DNA of 64,000 nt from Agrobacterium vitis (GTDB lineage Bacteria > Pseudomonadota > Alphaproteobacteria > Rhizobiales > Rhizobiaceae): NCBI RefSeq assembly GCF_013337045.2, contig NZ_CP118262.1:248001-312000 (forward strand). Direction: 5' to 3'. Below, in pieces: positions 1 to 9,105 of this stretch. The notes under the pieces are model-generated. The model made no database searches. It worked only from the letters and a program-made list of their open reading frames with translations, and was not told where the DNA came from. A program made the position numbers and the translations under genes. The number at the start of each line of letters is the position of its first letter. Position 1 is the first letter of the stretch.

Positions 1-267
1 CTCTTCAAGGATCTTGGCGTCACTGCCCAGATCACGGGTGAAGGTCCTATCTTCCACTTCTATTTCACGGATGAACCGGTCCATAACCACTCGGTCGTTC
101 GCCGCTCCAACATTGCGCTCTCGGACGCGATGCACCGCAAGGTGTATGAAGGCGGGATCTATAAGAACTTCTCGAAAGCGTATCTGTCGACCGCCCATAC
201 CAAGGATCATGTTGACGAACTCGCCGATGCTCTCGGTCGGGCCTACAAAGAAGTGGCCGGCCGATGA
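1..267 (+). CDS. Class III aminotransferase, C-terminal part only (5' end outside window)
   Basis: The window opens inside this gene in frame 1, and 88 codons remain before the TGA at 265-267. The tail, with the stretches GPIFHFYFTDEP, DAMHRKVYEGGIY and AYLSTAHTKDHVDELADAL, resembles the C-terminal small domain of class III PLP aminotransferases of the glutamate-1-semialdehyde aminomutase and beta-amino-acid aminotransferase group. The PLP-binding lysine lies upstream and cannot be checked. The stop overlaps the next gene's start by ATGA, so the two are probably translationally coupled. The neighbouring beta-oxidation genes make a catabolic transaminase more likely than tetrapyrrole synthesis. 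The exact substrate is unknown. Confidence 0.75.
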   Translation, partial: LFKDLGVTAQITGEGPIFHFYFTDEPVHNHSVVRRSNIALSDAMHRKVYEGGIYKNFSKAYLSTAHTKDHVDELADALGRAYKEVAGR

Positions 268-1454
268 CGCAAGGCAAAGCTTCGAACGTTCTCAAGCTGG
301 ACCAGGGTGAGAAGCCGTGGGTCATGAAGCCTACGACGGTTCTGAACATGTCGACGGGACCCGTGGAGGTCTCGCGCCACGTCTTGAGTGCTCAATTGGC
401 AGACCTGCTGACACCTCACACGGAAAAATTCTGGGCGGCACACGACGAGACGTTGGCTCTGCTTGGACGTGTTTTGCGCACTCAGTCTAGGGTCCTCATG
501 ATGCATGGCTCGATCCGTACAGGGATCGATCTGGCCCTTGCAAACTTTATACGGCCGGGAACCAAGGTCCTGTGCATCGTCAACGGATTCTGGGGGGAAC
601 TCATCGCCCAATGGTCCGAACGATACGGCGCTGAGGTCACTCGGCTGAACCATGAATTGCTCGAGCCGGTGGACGTGCAAAGGGTTTCAGAAGCGGTCAG
701 GGCGAGCAAGTTCGACCTCGTCACCCTGGTCCACGTCGAAACGAACTCAGGCATCGTAAATCCGGTAGAGGAAGTTGGCAAACTCCTCTCCGCAACGGAT
801 ACCCTATATTTCGTTGACACGGCGTGCTCGGTTGGCGCGATGCGCGTGGAAACCGATGCTTGGGACATCGATATTCAAACGACAGGCTCTCATAAGTGCC
901 TTTCGGCGGTGCCTGGCCTGGCGGTCGTATCTGTTTCCGAGAAGGCATGGGCAAAACTTGCCACTATAGAGCCCGTTGGCACTTATTTCGAGTTTCGCAG
1001 CTGGTGGCGCAATACTGTCGAGCGCGCTTCAGTGCCGCCGTTCACGCAACCATCTACGCTTGTTCTGGCGCTGCGTGCCGCGCTGCAGGAGATCGATGTC
1101 TTCGGTATCGAGGCATGGTGGGAACTCCACGAGCGGGTCGCCGACGGGTTCATAAGCGAGATCCGGGACATCGGCTTCCGGCTTCTCCTTGATGATGGAC
1201 CAGCGGCAAACAATCGCCGCCTCTATTCGGACACGGTTATTGCCGTCAGATATCCGGAACACATCGACGACGAAAAATTCAGACGCGTCTTGTTGGATGA
1301 TTTTGGAATTTTCGTGATTGGGAATGTCGGCGAGTTCGCCGGCAAATCGTTCAGGGCAGGTCTGATGAGTGCCGCGCAAATGCAACCGGTGAACGTTTAC
1401 GGTGCGCTGGCCGCGTTTCGTGAAACCGCTGCATCCGCTCGTTGCTGGAAATAG
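264..1454 (+). CDS. Class V aminotransferase (serine/alanine-glyoxylate or pyridoxamine-pyruvate transaminase type)
   Basis: This 396-residue protein has the fold-type I class V layout. The N-terminal MSTGPVEVS loop is the usual substrate-entry stretch. VDTACSVGA carries the Asp (about residue 185) expected to contact the PLP pyridine nitrogen. TTGSHKCLSAVPG carries the likely Schiff-base lysine at about residue 211. Family members move amino groups between serine, alanine or similar donors and glyoxylate or pyruvate in the cytosol. The gene overlaps the preceding aminotransferase by 4 bases, which implies one transcript and perhaps consecutive or paired amino-transfer steps. The specific substrate cannot be decided from the sequence. 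Confidence 0.88.
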   Translation: MTQGKASNVLKLDQGEKPWVMKPTTVLNMSTGPVEVSRHVLSAQLADLLTPHTEKFWAAHDETLALLGRVLRTQSRVLMMHGSIRTGIDLALANFIRPGTKVLCIVNGFWGELIAQWSERYGAEVTRLNHELLEPVDVQRVSEAVRASKFDLVTLVHVETNSGIVNPVEEVGKLLSATDTLYFVDTACSVGAMRVETDAWDIDIQTTGSHKCLSAVPGLAVVSVSEKAWAKLATIEPVGTYFEFRSWWRNTVERASVPPFTQPSTLVLALRAALQEIDVFGIEAWWELHERVADGFISEIRDIGFRLLLDDGPAANNRRLYSDTVIAVRYPEHIDDEKFRRVLLDDFGIFVIGNVGEFAGKSFRAGLMSAAQMQPVNVYGALAAFRETAASARCWK

Positions 1455-1608
1455 CGCGAAGCCACTGAGAGCGCACCATCAACGTGCGATGAAATCCTTG
1501 CAAGCCACCTAACCCGCGTCATGAGGAGTGACGCGGGAGCGCTATCCATCGAGCGTCGCACTCAAGGGAGGCGAGAGCAGTCATTATGGTCGAAGGAGGA
1601 GTATTCCA

Positions 1609-2787
1609 TTGAACAGTTTGCCATTGTCCGGGATCCTGGTCCTTGACCTGTCGCGCGTCCTAGCTGGGCCGCTGAGTGCCATGTCGTTGGGAGACCTTGG
1701 AGCGGACGTCATCAAGGTGGAACATCCGGTACGCGGCGACGATACGCGTGACTGGGGCGTTAAGATCGCCCCCGGGGAGACGTCATACTTTAACAGTTTC
1801 AATCGCAACAAGAAATCGTTCCCGCTCGACCTCTCGACGGACGCAGGCCGAGAAGCAGTGAAATCGCTTTGCGATCGTGCCGATGTCGTGATCGAAAATT
1901 TTAAGACAGGTGATATGGAGAGGTTCGGGCTCGGATACGAGGTGCTATCCAAGCGCAATCCGAAGCTTATCTATTGCGCGGTATCTGGCTACGATCGGAA
2001 CGGTCCGGAGGCCGCTCGACCTGGCTACGACCTTGTCGTGCAAGGTGAGGCCGGACTTATGTCAATCAATGGCGAGCCTGACAGTAAACCGCTTAAGTTT
2101 GGAATTGCCGCAGTCGATGTTTTGACGGGAATGTATGCCGCTCAAGGAATTTTAGCGGCACTTGTCGAGCGCGGCAGGACAGGAAAGGGCCGTCGGATAG
2201 ACCTCGCCCTATACGATTGCGGCGTAATGTTGAGTTCATATTACGGCCTGGAAGCAGTTTTGCGCGATGAGGACCCGGTCAAGTTTGGCAATGCGCATCC
2301 ATCAATCGTACCGTACGGCGTGTTTGAAGCGGCCGACGGTCCCCTGGTCATTACGGTCGGAAACACGGGACAATTCGAGAAGCTCTGCGAAGTCCTTCAA
2401 ATCCCAAGTGTTGGCAAGGACCCGCGATATGCAACCAATATGCTCAGACAGCAGCATAGAACGGAATTGTTAGATATCTTGCGCCAGAGCCTCAAGGCAA
2501 TGCCGCGAGTGGCGATACTCGAAGAACTGAAGAAAGTTGGCATTCCGTGCGGCGAGGTTCTCGGTTTGCACAGCGCTCTAACGTCGGAGCGTTGCCGTAC
2601 GGCGGGCTTGATCGAAGAGAAAGAACACCCAACAGCAGGATCTGTTCCGGTATTCCGACCGCCTTGGCGGTTCGACGGAGAACGTCTTCCCGTAACGCGG
2701 CCACCGAGCCTCGGTGAGCATGCTGAGGAGATCGCAGCACGATACCTACACGCTAATGGCTCAGCAGCCGGAGGTAAGAATGACTAA
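1609..2787 (+). CDS. Class III CoA-transferase (CaiB/BaiF family)
   Basis: The 392-residue product matches the formyl-CoA/carnitine CoA-transferase family. The N-terminus has the typical GILVLDLSRVLAGPLSAM and DLGADVIKVEHP stretches. PGYDLVVQGEAGLMS contains the likely catalytic aspartate near residue 141, which forms the acyl-aspartyl anhydride. I chose the TTG start at 1609 because AAGGAGGA sits at 1593-1600 with ideal spacing and the protein then begins just before the conserved core. The longer GTG frame from 1528 adds a non-conserved tail. Such enzymes move CoA between carboxylic acids (for example succinyl-CoA to glutarate or a dicarboxylate), which fits the beta-oxidation genes that follow. 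The 3' end overlaps the next gene by 8 bases. Confidence 0.9.
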   Translation: MNSLPLSGILVLDLSRVLAGPLSAMSLGDLGADVIKVEHPVRGDDTRDWGVKIAPGETSYFNSFNRNKKSFPLDLSTDAGREAVKSLCDRADVVIENFKTGDMERFGLGYEVLSKRNPKLIYCAVSGYDRNGPEAARPGYDLVVQGEAGLMSINGEPDSKPLKFGIAAVDVLTGMYAAQGILAALVERGRTGKGRRIDLALYDCGVMLSSYYGLEAVLRDEDPVKFGNAHPSIVPYGVFEAADGPLVITVGNTGQFEKLCEVLQIPSVGKDPRYATNMLRQQHRTELLDILRQSLKAMPRVAILEELKKVGIPCGEVLGLHSALTSERCRTAGLIEEKEHPTAGSVPVFRPPWRFDGERLPVTRPPSLGEHAEEIAARYLHANGSAAGGKND

Positions 2788-4864
2788 CCCAGAACGCAAT
2801 TCTCATCTCGCTCGCACGCTGGTCGGCACGTTGGTTAAGGGCAAGATTGGCATTATTACTATCGACAACCCTCCAGTGAATGCGCTCGGGGCCGACCTCC
2901 GTTACGCGCTATTTGCCGCCCTGAGAGGCTTCGAGAGCGCTGAGGAAATCAAGGCCGTAGCGATCGTCTGCGCAGGCCGGACGTTCGTTGCTGGTGCCGA
3001 CATCGGCGAACTGGGTACGGCGCGGCAGCTCGAATACCCGCAGCTTCCAGATATTTGCGCGTTTCTCGAATCCATGAGCAAACCCGTTGTGGCAGCAATC
3101 CATGGAACCGCTTTCGGAGGCGGGCTTGAACTTACGCTCCCTTGTCATTTTCGTATCATGACATCCGATGCGTCAGTCGGATTGACGGAAGTAAAGCTCG
3201 GCTTTATCCCCGGCAGCGGTGGAACTGTCAGACTACCTCGACTTGTCGGGCCTGAAAAGGCCGTTGAGATGATCGTGACCGGGAAAGGCATCTCTGCTGC
3301 GGAGGCGTTGGAATTTGGTCTGGTGGACAAGATCGTTACCGGTGACTTGTCCCAAGCGTCCGAGATCTTCCTGCAGGACGTGATCTCGTCGGGCGCTCCG
3401 CTCCTTCCCACTCGATCGAAAGATGCGAAAGTCAATGCGACACTTCGCGATCCAGCACAGTTTCAAGCGATAAGCGATCGGCTCTTGGCGAAGAGCAAGG
3501 GTGGGCGAGCACAAGCGGCGTGTGTTGAGGCTGTTCGTAGAGCTTTCACCTTGCCGTTTGATGAGGCCTTGAAGATCGAACGCGAGATATTCACATCGCT
3601 TGTAACGAGCCCTGAATCGAAGGCGCTGCGCCACCTTTTTTTCGCCCAGAGGGACGCCACCAAAATACCAGGTGTGCCAAAAGATACGGCCCCGCGAGAC
3701 GTTCGGCATATCGGGATCGTTGGCGGCGGAACAATGGGTGGTGGGATCGCGATGGCTTTTGCAAATGCTGGCTATGCGGTGACAATCCTTGAACTGAATA
3801 GCGAAGCGCTCGAGCGCGGACTGAAGACCATACACAACAATTATGCAGTCTCTGTTTCCCGCGGCTCCCTTTCGGAGGATGCACGGCAACAGCGGATAGC
3901 CCTTATCGCGGGCGTGACAGACTACGCAGCGCTCGGTCATTGCGATTTGATAATCGAAGCAGTCGTCGAGGACCTCGCGGTCAAGAAGAAGGTCTTCGAA
4001 AGCTTAGCCGCAGTTGCCAAACCATCAGCAATCATTGCGACCAATACTTCCTATCTGGATGTTGACGCTCTGGCCTCGAGCTCCGGCAGGCCGGTGGATG
4101 TCGTCGGCCTGCATTTCTTCTCTCCAGCGAACGTCATGCCGCTCCTTGAAATTGTGCGAGGAAAGCAAACGTCCCCTGATGTGATCAGAACGGCGGTCAA
4201 GGTCGGCCAAAAGATCGGTAAAGTCCCTGTTGTTGTCGGTGTATGCCACGGTTTTGTCGGCAACCGCATGCTCTCCGCCAGATCGGCGGAACTTGAGTAT
4301 CTTTTGCTCGAGGGGAGCAGTCCGGCGGAAGTCGATCGGGCGTTCACGGATTTTGGTTGGCCGATGGGGCCGTTCCAGATGTACGATCTTTCCGGCCTCG
4401 ATATCGGTTGGCTAAACCGAAGGTCCAGGGGCTTGAAGGCGCCGATTGCGGATGCTCTTTGCGAGATGGGGCGCTTTGGGCAGAAGGCTGGAAAAGGTTG
4501 GTACGCGTATGAGCCGTCATCGCGTAGTCCGAAGGCCGATCCTGCTGTCGCCGAGTTGATTGAAACCGAAGCTCGAAAGCAAGGGATTGCCCGGCGGAAG
4601 ATCGGTGCAGAAGAGATCGTGGAGCGCACACTGCTGCCTCTGATCAATGAAGGCACCAAAATCCTTGAAGAAAATGTTGCCAGCCGGAAGTCGGACATCG
4701 ATCTGATTTGGGTGAACGGGTATGGCTTCCCCAAAACCCTCGGCGGCCCGATGTATTGGGCTGAGGCGAAAGGAATGTCTGTAGTCGCTCAGCGGCTCAA
4801 ATACTGGTTCGACGCCACCGGTCGCGCCGTTTTCGAGCCCTCGAAAACCTTGCGGGAATTATAG
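2780..4864 (+). CDS. Fused enoyl-CoA hydratase / 3-hydroxyacyl-CoA dehydrogenase (FadB/FadJ-like)
   Basis: The 694-residue bifunctional enzyme catalyses the second and third steps of beta-oxidation. The crotonase domain (about residues 10-200) shows HGTAFGGGLEL and EVKLGFIPGSGGTVRLPR, which carry the two catalytic glutamates. The dehydrogenase domain begins near residue 309 with the NAD-binding GIVGGGTMGGGIAMAFANAG, followed by VGLHFFSPANVMPLLEIVRG with the catalytic His, and ends with the C-terminal 3HCDH repeat. The ATG at 2780 follows GGAGGT at 2770-2775 and gives a normal N-terminus; an in-frame ATG at 2714 would only add residues encoded inside the CoA-transferase. The gene overlaps that transferase, so the two are co-translated. 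Confidence 0.95.
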   Translation: MTNPERNSHLARTLVGTLVKGKIGIITIDNPPVNALGADLRYALFAALRGFESAEEIKAVAIVCAGRTFVAGADIGELGTARQLEYPQLPDICAFLESMSKPVVAAIHGTAFGGGLELTLPCHFRIMTSDASVGLTEVKLGFIPGSGGTVRLPRLVGPEKAVEMIVTGKGISAAEALEFGLVDKIVTGDLSQASEIFLQDVISSGAPLLPTRSKDAKVNATLRDPAQFQAISDRLLAKSKGGRAQAACVEAVRRAFTLPFDEALKIEREIFTSLVTSPESKALRHLFFAQRDATKIPGVPKDTAPRDVRHIGIVGGGTMGGGIAMAFANAGYAVTILELNSEALERGLKTIHNNYAVSVSRGSLSEDARQQRIALIAGVTDYAALGHCDLIIEAVVEDLAVKKKVFESLAAVAKPSAIIATNTSYLDVDALASSSGRPVDVVGLHFFSPANVMPLLEIVRGKQTSPDVIRTAVKVGQKIGKVPVVVGVCHGFVGNRMLSARSAELEYLLLEGSSPAEVDRAFTDFGWPMGPFQMYDLSGLDIGWLNRRSRGLKAPIADALCEMGRFGQKAGKGWYAYEPSSRSPKADPAVAELIETEARKQGIARRKIGAEEIVERTLLPLINEGTKILEENVASRKSDIDLIWVNGYGFPKTLGGPMYWAEAKGMSVVAQRLKYWFDATGRAVFEPSKTLREL

Positions 4865-5009
4865 AAGCGATCTCGAGAGTTTACTCAAACTCGCACAGCA
4901 CGAGACGTTCGCGGGACGTCCGCGTGCGCCATGAGGCAGGTATCCAGTGAAATAGACGCGGCGCATGAGGGTGCGTCGCGAACTTTTTTGATAAAGGGAA
5001 CGCAAAATT

Positions 5010-6101
5010 ATGATCGCGACAGAGTTCGTCTCGACACCCCATCCGGCTCCTCTGGCCGAAAGGGAGCGGATTGAAATCTTGAAGGAACCTGGCTTTGGTC
5101 GGCATTTCACCGACCATATGTTTGTCATGCGCTGGCAGGCGGGGCGTGGTTGGCACGATGCCGAGATCAAACAGCGTCAAGCATTCTCGATCGATCCGGC
5201 TAATGCCATATTGCACTACGGTCAGGAGATATTTGAGGGTCTGAAAGCCTATAAAACGACCGATAGCCGAATTTTTCTGTTTCGCCCCGAGCAGAACGCT
5301 CAGCGATTTGCCGAGTCCGCGACGAGAATGGCAATGCCGGCACTGCCGACAGAGCTGTTCGTTCGGGCAATCGAGGCTCTCGTCACTGCTGACCGAAACT
5401 GGGTACCCTCAGGCGACGGAAGCTTGTACATCCGGCCGTTCATGTTCGCCGACGACGTGTTCCTGGGTGTCAGACCCGCCCGAGCGTATACCTTTTGCAT
5501 TATCGCATCTCCAGCCGGCCCGTACTTTAAAGGTGGGAGCAAGGCAGTGAAGGTTTGGGTCGAGGACACTTACACCCGCGCAGGATATGGCGGTACGGGT
5601 GCTGCGAAATGCGGTGGAAACTATGCGGCCAGTCTCGCCGCGCAGGCCAAGGCGATCGAACATGATTGCGATCAGGTGATATTTCTCGACGCCGCAGAAC
5701 GGCGATGGATTGAAGAACTGGGCGGCATGAATGTCTTCTTCGTGACCAACGATGGTGGCCTGATCACTCCCCCCGTCGATGGGACCATATTGCGAGGTAT
5801 AACACGCGACTCTATTCTAACGCTTGCACGTCAGGCCGGCCGTCGAATTGAGGAACGAAAGATCGCTTTCGACGAGTTTCGCGATGGGGTTCGTGATAAC
5901 CGCATCGTCGAGTGTTTCGCTTGCGGCACCGCAGCTGCGGTTGCTGGTATCGGCAGAATATGCCGCGGCGAGGGAGATTTTGTCATCGGGAGCGGCTCCA
6001 CCGGCCCGGTTACCGAAGAGCTGCGAAATCAGCTTGTCGCAATCCAACGCGGTCACGCCCCAGACGAAAATGGATGGCGGCACGAAGTGAGCGGCGGCTG
6101 A
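5010..6101 (+). CDS. ilvE: Branched-chain amino acid aminotransferase, class IV PLP enzyme
   Basis: The 363-residue protein matches the long (type II, eukaryote-like) branched-chain aminotransferases. It shows AILHYGQEIFEGLKAY, LFRPEQNAQRF, and GTGAAKCGGNYAASL with the PLP lysine at residue 200. LDAAERRWIEELGGMNVFF and the GTAAAVAGIG loop follow. The enzyme converts Leu, Ile or Val and 2-oxoglutarate to branched 2-oxo acids and glutamate. Here it is separated from the fused beta-oxidation gene by 145 bases and may have a catabolic role. A short inverted repeat (GGCTGA/TCAGCC, 6096-6113) straddles the stop and could act as a bidirectional terminator against the convergent thiolase gene. Confidence 0.93.
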   Translation: MIATEFVSTPHPAPLAERERIEILKEPGFGRHFTDHMFVMRWQAGRGWHDAEIKQRQAFSIDPANAILHYGQEIFEGLKAYKTTDSRIFLFRPEQNAQRFAESATRMAMPALPTELFVRAIEALVTADRNWVPSGDGSLYIRPFMFADDVFLGVRPARAYTFCIIASPAGPYFKGGSKAVKVWVEDTYTRAGYGGTGAAKCGGNYAASLAAQAKAIEHDCDQVIFLDAAERRWIEELGGMNVFFVTNDGGLITPPVDGTILRGITRDSILTLARQAGRRIEERKIAFDEFRDGVRDNRIVECFACGTAAAVAGIGRICRGEGDFVIGSGSTGPVTEELRNQLVAIQRGHAPDENGWRHEVSGG

Positions 6102-6131
6102 TCAATTTCAGCCGTCCGCCGCCACTTGCCG

Positions 6132-7337
6132 TCACACCCGCTCTATTGCGATTGCAATACCCTGTCCAACGCCAACGCACATCGTGGACAAAGCGTAGCG
6201 CCCGCCCGTTGATTGAAGCTCTTGAGCGGCTGTTCCGACGATACGAACACCGGACATGCCGAGGGGGTGGCCGAGTGCAATAGCGCCGCCATTGCGATTG
6301 ACGCGGGAATCGTCATCGGCGATTTGCAACTCCCGCAGAACGGCAAGCCCTTGAGAGGCGAAGGCCTCGTTGAGTTCGATCACGTCGAACTGACTTTGGT
6401 TCATACCGAGCCGCGCCATCAGTTTCCGCGAGGCAGGAACTGGGCCGATGCCCATAACTCGGGGCGGCACGCCCGCGGTTGCACCACCAAGTATACGGGC
6501 GATCGGCGTCAGGCGGTATTTTTTCACTGCGGCGTCTGAGGCTACGATCAAAGCCGCAGCGCCGTCATTCACGCCCGACGCATTCCCTGCCGTTACGGTG
6601 CCGCCTTGCTTTTTGAAGGGTGTTGCAAGTTTCGCAAGTGCCTCAGTTGTGGTTACGCGCGGATGTTCGTCCTTGTCGACAACGATCGGATCTCCCTTGC
6701 GCTGCGGAATGGTCACGGAAGTGATCTCCAGCCTGAGACGGCCATTCGCTTGAGCGGCTGCGGCTTTTGCCTGAGACCGGACCGCGAACGCATCTTGATC
6801 CTCGCGCGTCACGCCGTAGTCTTCAGCAACGTTCTCGGCCGTATCAGGCATGGACTCTACACCGTACTGGCTTTTCATCAGTGGGTTGACGAAGCGCCAC
6901 CCGATCGTCGTGTCGTAGATCTCCGCGTTGCGCGAGAAAGCGAAGTCTGCTTTTGGCATCACGAAAGGCGCGCGAGACATGCTTTCAACGCCGCCTGCAA
7001 TGATCATGTCAGCTTCACCGGCGCGGATGGCGCGTGCGCCTGTGATGACGGCGTCCATGCCGGAGCCGCAGAGACGATTCATTGTCGTGGCCGACACCGA
7101 TGTGGGCAGGCCGGCAAGCAGCAGCGCCATACGCGCAACATTACGATTGTCTTCGCCAGCCTGATTGGCGCAGCCGAAAATGACGTCGTCGACCGCTTCC
7201 CAATCTACGACCGGGTTTGCCAACATCATAGCCCTTAGCGGAACCGCCGCCAGATCGTCAGGACGGACCGAGGACAGGGCGCCGCCAAACCGACCGATTG
7301 GGGTTCGGATATACTCACAAATAAACGCGTCACGCAT
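6132..7337 (-). CDS. Acetyl-CoA acyltransferase (beta-ketoadipyl-CoA thiolase-like)
   Basis: The 401-residue thiolase has the nucleophilic cysteine in NRLCGSGMDAV (residue 90), the His in GGAIALGHPLGMSG and the second active-site Cys in STMCVGVGQGIAI. The stretch EDNRNVARMALLLAGLP is typical of the PcaF/PaaJ beta-ketoadipyl-CoA thiolase subgroup, so a dicarboxylic 3-oxoacyl-CoA is a plausible substrate, although acetoacetyl-CoA is also possible. I prefer the second ATG (7337) because GAGGG lies about 8 bases upstream; an ATG six bases earlier sits too close to it. It is the last gene of a minus-strand run with etfA, etfB and two acyl-CoA dehydrogenases. Confidence 0.93.
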   Translation of the reverse strand: MRDAFICEYIRTPIGRFGGALSSVRPDDLAAVPLRAMMLANPVVDWEAVDDVIFGCANQAGEDNRNVARMALLLAGLPTSVSATTMNRLCGSGMDAVITGARAIRAGEADMIIAGGVESMSRAPFVMPKADFAFSRNAEIYDTTIGWRFVNPLMKSQYGVESMPDTAENVAEDYGVTREDQDAFAVRSQAKAAAAQANGRLRLEITSVTIPQRKGDPIVVDKDEHPRVTTTEALAKLATPFKKQGGTVTAGNASGVNDGAAALIVASDAAVKKYRLTPIARILGGATAGVPPRVMGIGPVPASRKLMARLGMNQSQFDVIELNEAFASQGLAVLRELQIADDDSRVNRNGGAIALGHPLGMSGVRIVGTAAQELQSTGGRYALSTMCVGVGQGIAIAIERV

Positions 7338-7366
7338 AAACATTTCCCTCTGAACGACTCTCTGAT

Positions 7367-8296
7367 TTAGATGGCGTTCTTCAATGCCGGCAGGATTTCG
7401 AAGAGATCGCCGACGATACCGTAATCGGCAACCTGGAAGATCGGGGCTTCCTCGTCCTTGTTGATGGCGACGATCACTTTGGAATCTTTCATGCCGGCCA
7501 GATGCTGGATGGCACCGGAAATGCCGGCCGCGATATAAAGCTGCGGCGCGACGACCTTGCCGGTCTGGCCGACCTGCCAGTCGTTCGGGGCATAACCCGC
7601 ATCGACTGCCGCGCGCGATGCGCCGACCGCTGCGCCGAGCTTGTCGGCAACCGGCAGGATGACTTCCTTGAACTTTTCCGAGGACCCGAGTGCGCGACCG
7701 CCGGAGATGATGATCTTGGCCGAGGTCAGGTCCGGACGTTCCGACGAGGAGAGCGCGTCGGAAACGAAGGAGGAGACACCCGGGTTAGCAGCAGCCGAAA
7801 CGGTCTCGACAGCAGCCGAACCACCTTCGCCTGCGGCCTGGAAGGAGGCTGTGCGCACCGTGATCACCTTTTTGGCGTCTGTCGACTGGACCGTCTGGAT
7901 GGCGTTGCCGGCATAGATCGGGCGCTTGAACGTGTCGGCGGACACCACTTCGATGATTTCCGAAACCTGCGCGACGTCGAGCAGGGCTGCAACGCGCGGC
8001 ATGACGTTTTTCGCCGATGCGGTCGCCGGCGCGATGATCACGTCATAGGAACCGGCGAGCGAAACGATCAGTGCTGCCAGCGGTTCAGCCAGGTTGTCGG
8101 CAAGGCCTGCGTCGTCGGCGAGCAGCACCTTGGAGACGCCGGAGAGTTTCGCAGCGGCATCGGCAGCAGCATTGGCACCCGAACCAGCGACCAGCACGTG
8201 CACCTCGCCACCGATCTTGGAGGCTGCGCTCAGGGCCTTGGCTGTCTGGTCGTTGAGGCTTGCATTGTCGTGTTCTGCCAGAAGAAGAATGGCCAT
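7367..8296 (-). CDS. etfA: Electron transfer flavoprotein, alpha subunit
   Basis: The 309-residue protein is a normal-length ETF alpha subunit. The C-terminal FAD-binding domain is clear: [11 protein letters not shown], the Arg-containing [20 protein letters not shown] stretch, [12 protein letters not shown] and the end [19 protein letters not shown] takes electrons from acyl-CoA dehydrogenases and delivers them to ETF-ubiquinone oxidoreductase. The partner beta subunit lies 19 bases upstream, two acyl-CoA dehydrogenases precede that, and the oxidoreductase is encoded at 13404, so the full electron route is local. Codon use looks more GC-rich than in the aminotransferase/CoA-transferase genes, much like a core chromosomal etf copy. 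Confidence 0.97.
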   Translation of the reverse strand: MAILLLAEHDNASLNDQTAKALSAASKIGGEVHVLVAGSGANAAADAAAKLSGVSKVLLADDAGLADNLAEPLAALIVSLAGSYDVIIAPATASAKNVMPRVAALLDVAQVSEIIEVVSADTFKRPIYAGNAIQTVQSTDAKKVITVRTASFQAAGEGGSAAVETVSAAANPGVSSFVSDALSSSERPDLTSAKIIISGGRALGSSEKFKEVILPVADKLGAAVGASRAAVDAGYAPNDWQVGQTGKVVAPQLYIAAGISGAIQHLAGMKDSKVIVAINKDEEAPIFQVADYGIVGDLFEILPALKNAI

Positions 8297-8315
8297 GTTG
8301 ATGTTCTCCCTTTCC

Positions 8316-9062
8316 TTACAGAACGCCGGCGGTCTTCAAGGCGCCAACCAGTTCCTCGACCGTCTTTACCTTGATGCCCGCCTTGCGGCCGCCAGGCTCC
8401 TCGGTCTTCAGGACCTTCAGGCGCGGCGCGGTGTCGACGCCGAAATCTGAAGGCGTCTTCTTGTCGAGCGGCTTCTTCTTGGCCTTCATGATGTTGGGCA
8501 GCGAAGCATAGCGTGGCTCGTTCAAACGCAGGTCGGTGGTGACGACGGCCGGAAGCTTGACTTCGATCGTCTGCAGGCCGCCATCGACTTCGCGGGTGAC
8601 CTTGGCGGAACCGTCTGCGAGCTCGATCTTCGAGGCGAAGGTCGCCTGGGCGGAGCCGAGCAGGGCCGCCAGCATCTGGCCGGTCTGGTTCGAATCGTCA
8701 TCGATCGCCTGTTTACCGACGATGATCAGGCCGGGCTGTTCGGCATCAACGGCGCCCTTGAGGATCTTGGCGACGGCGAGCGGTTCGACGAGATCGTCGG
8801 TTTCGACCAGGATCGCCCGGTCGGCGCCCATAGCGAGTGCGGTACGCAGGGTCTCTTCGGCCTTGACCGGGCCGATCGATACGACCACCACTTCTTCCGC
8901 CTTGCCGGCTTCCTTCAGCCGCAAAGCCTCCTCGACGGAGATTTCGTCGAACGGGTTCATCGACATCTTGACGTTGGCGAGTTCGACGCCCGAACCATCC
9001 GGCTTTACCCGGATCTTGACGTTGTAATCCGCCACGCGCTTGATCGGGACGAGAAGTTTCAT
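8316..9062 (-). CDS. etfB: Electron transfer flavoprotein, beta subunit
   Basis: The 248-residue protein begins [19 protein letters not shown] and contains [26 protein letters not shown] and [20 protein letters not shown], all standard beta-subunit signatures including the AMP-binding loop. The C-terminal [27 protein letters not shown] segment, which carries the recognition loop for dehydrogenases, is intact. The gene precedes etfA by 19 bases and follows the glutaryl-CoA dehydrogenase-like gene by about 43 bases, so all are probably on one minus-strand transcript. Confidence 0.97.
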   Translation of the reverse strand: MKLLVPIKRVADYNVKIRVKPDGSGVELANVKMSMNPFDEISVEEALRLKEAGKAEEVVVVSIGPVKAEETLRTALAMGADRAILVETDDLVEPLAVAKILKGAVDAEQPGLIIVGKQAIDDDSNQTGQMLAALLGSAQATFASKIELADGSAKVTREVDGGLQTIEVKLPAVVTTDLRLNEPRYASLPNIMKAKKKPLDKKTPSDFGVDTAPRLKVLKTEEPGGRKAGIKVKTVEELVGALKTAGVL

Positions 9063-9105
9063 TTGTTGCTCCGTAACTCACTTGGCGATCGCCTGAATAC
9101 ACGCT

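Noticed and set aside
1528..1608. The longer N-terminus of the CoA-transferase from GTG 1528
   Set aside because: The 27 extra residues are not family-like, and an excellent ribosome site points to TTG 1609.
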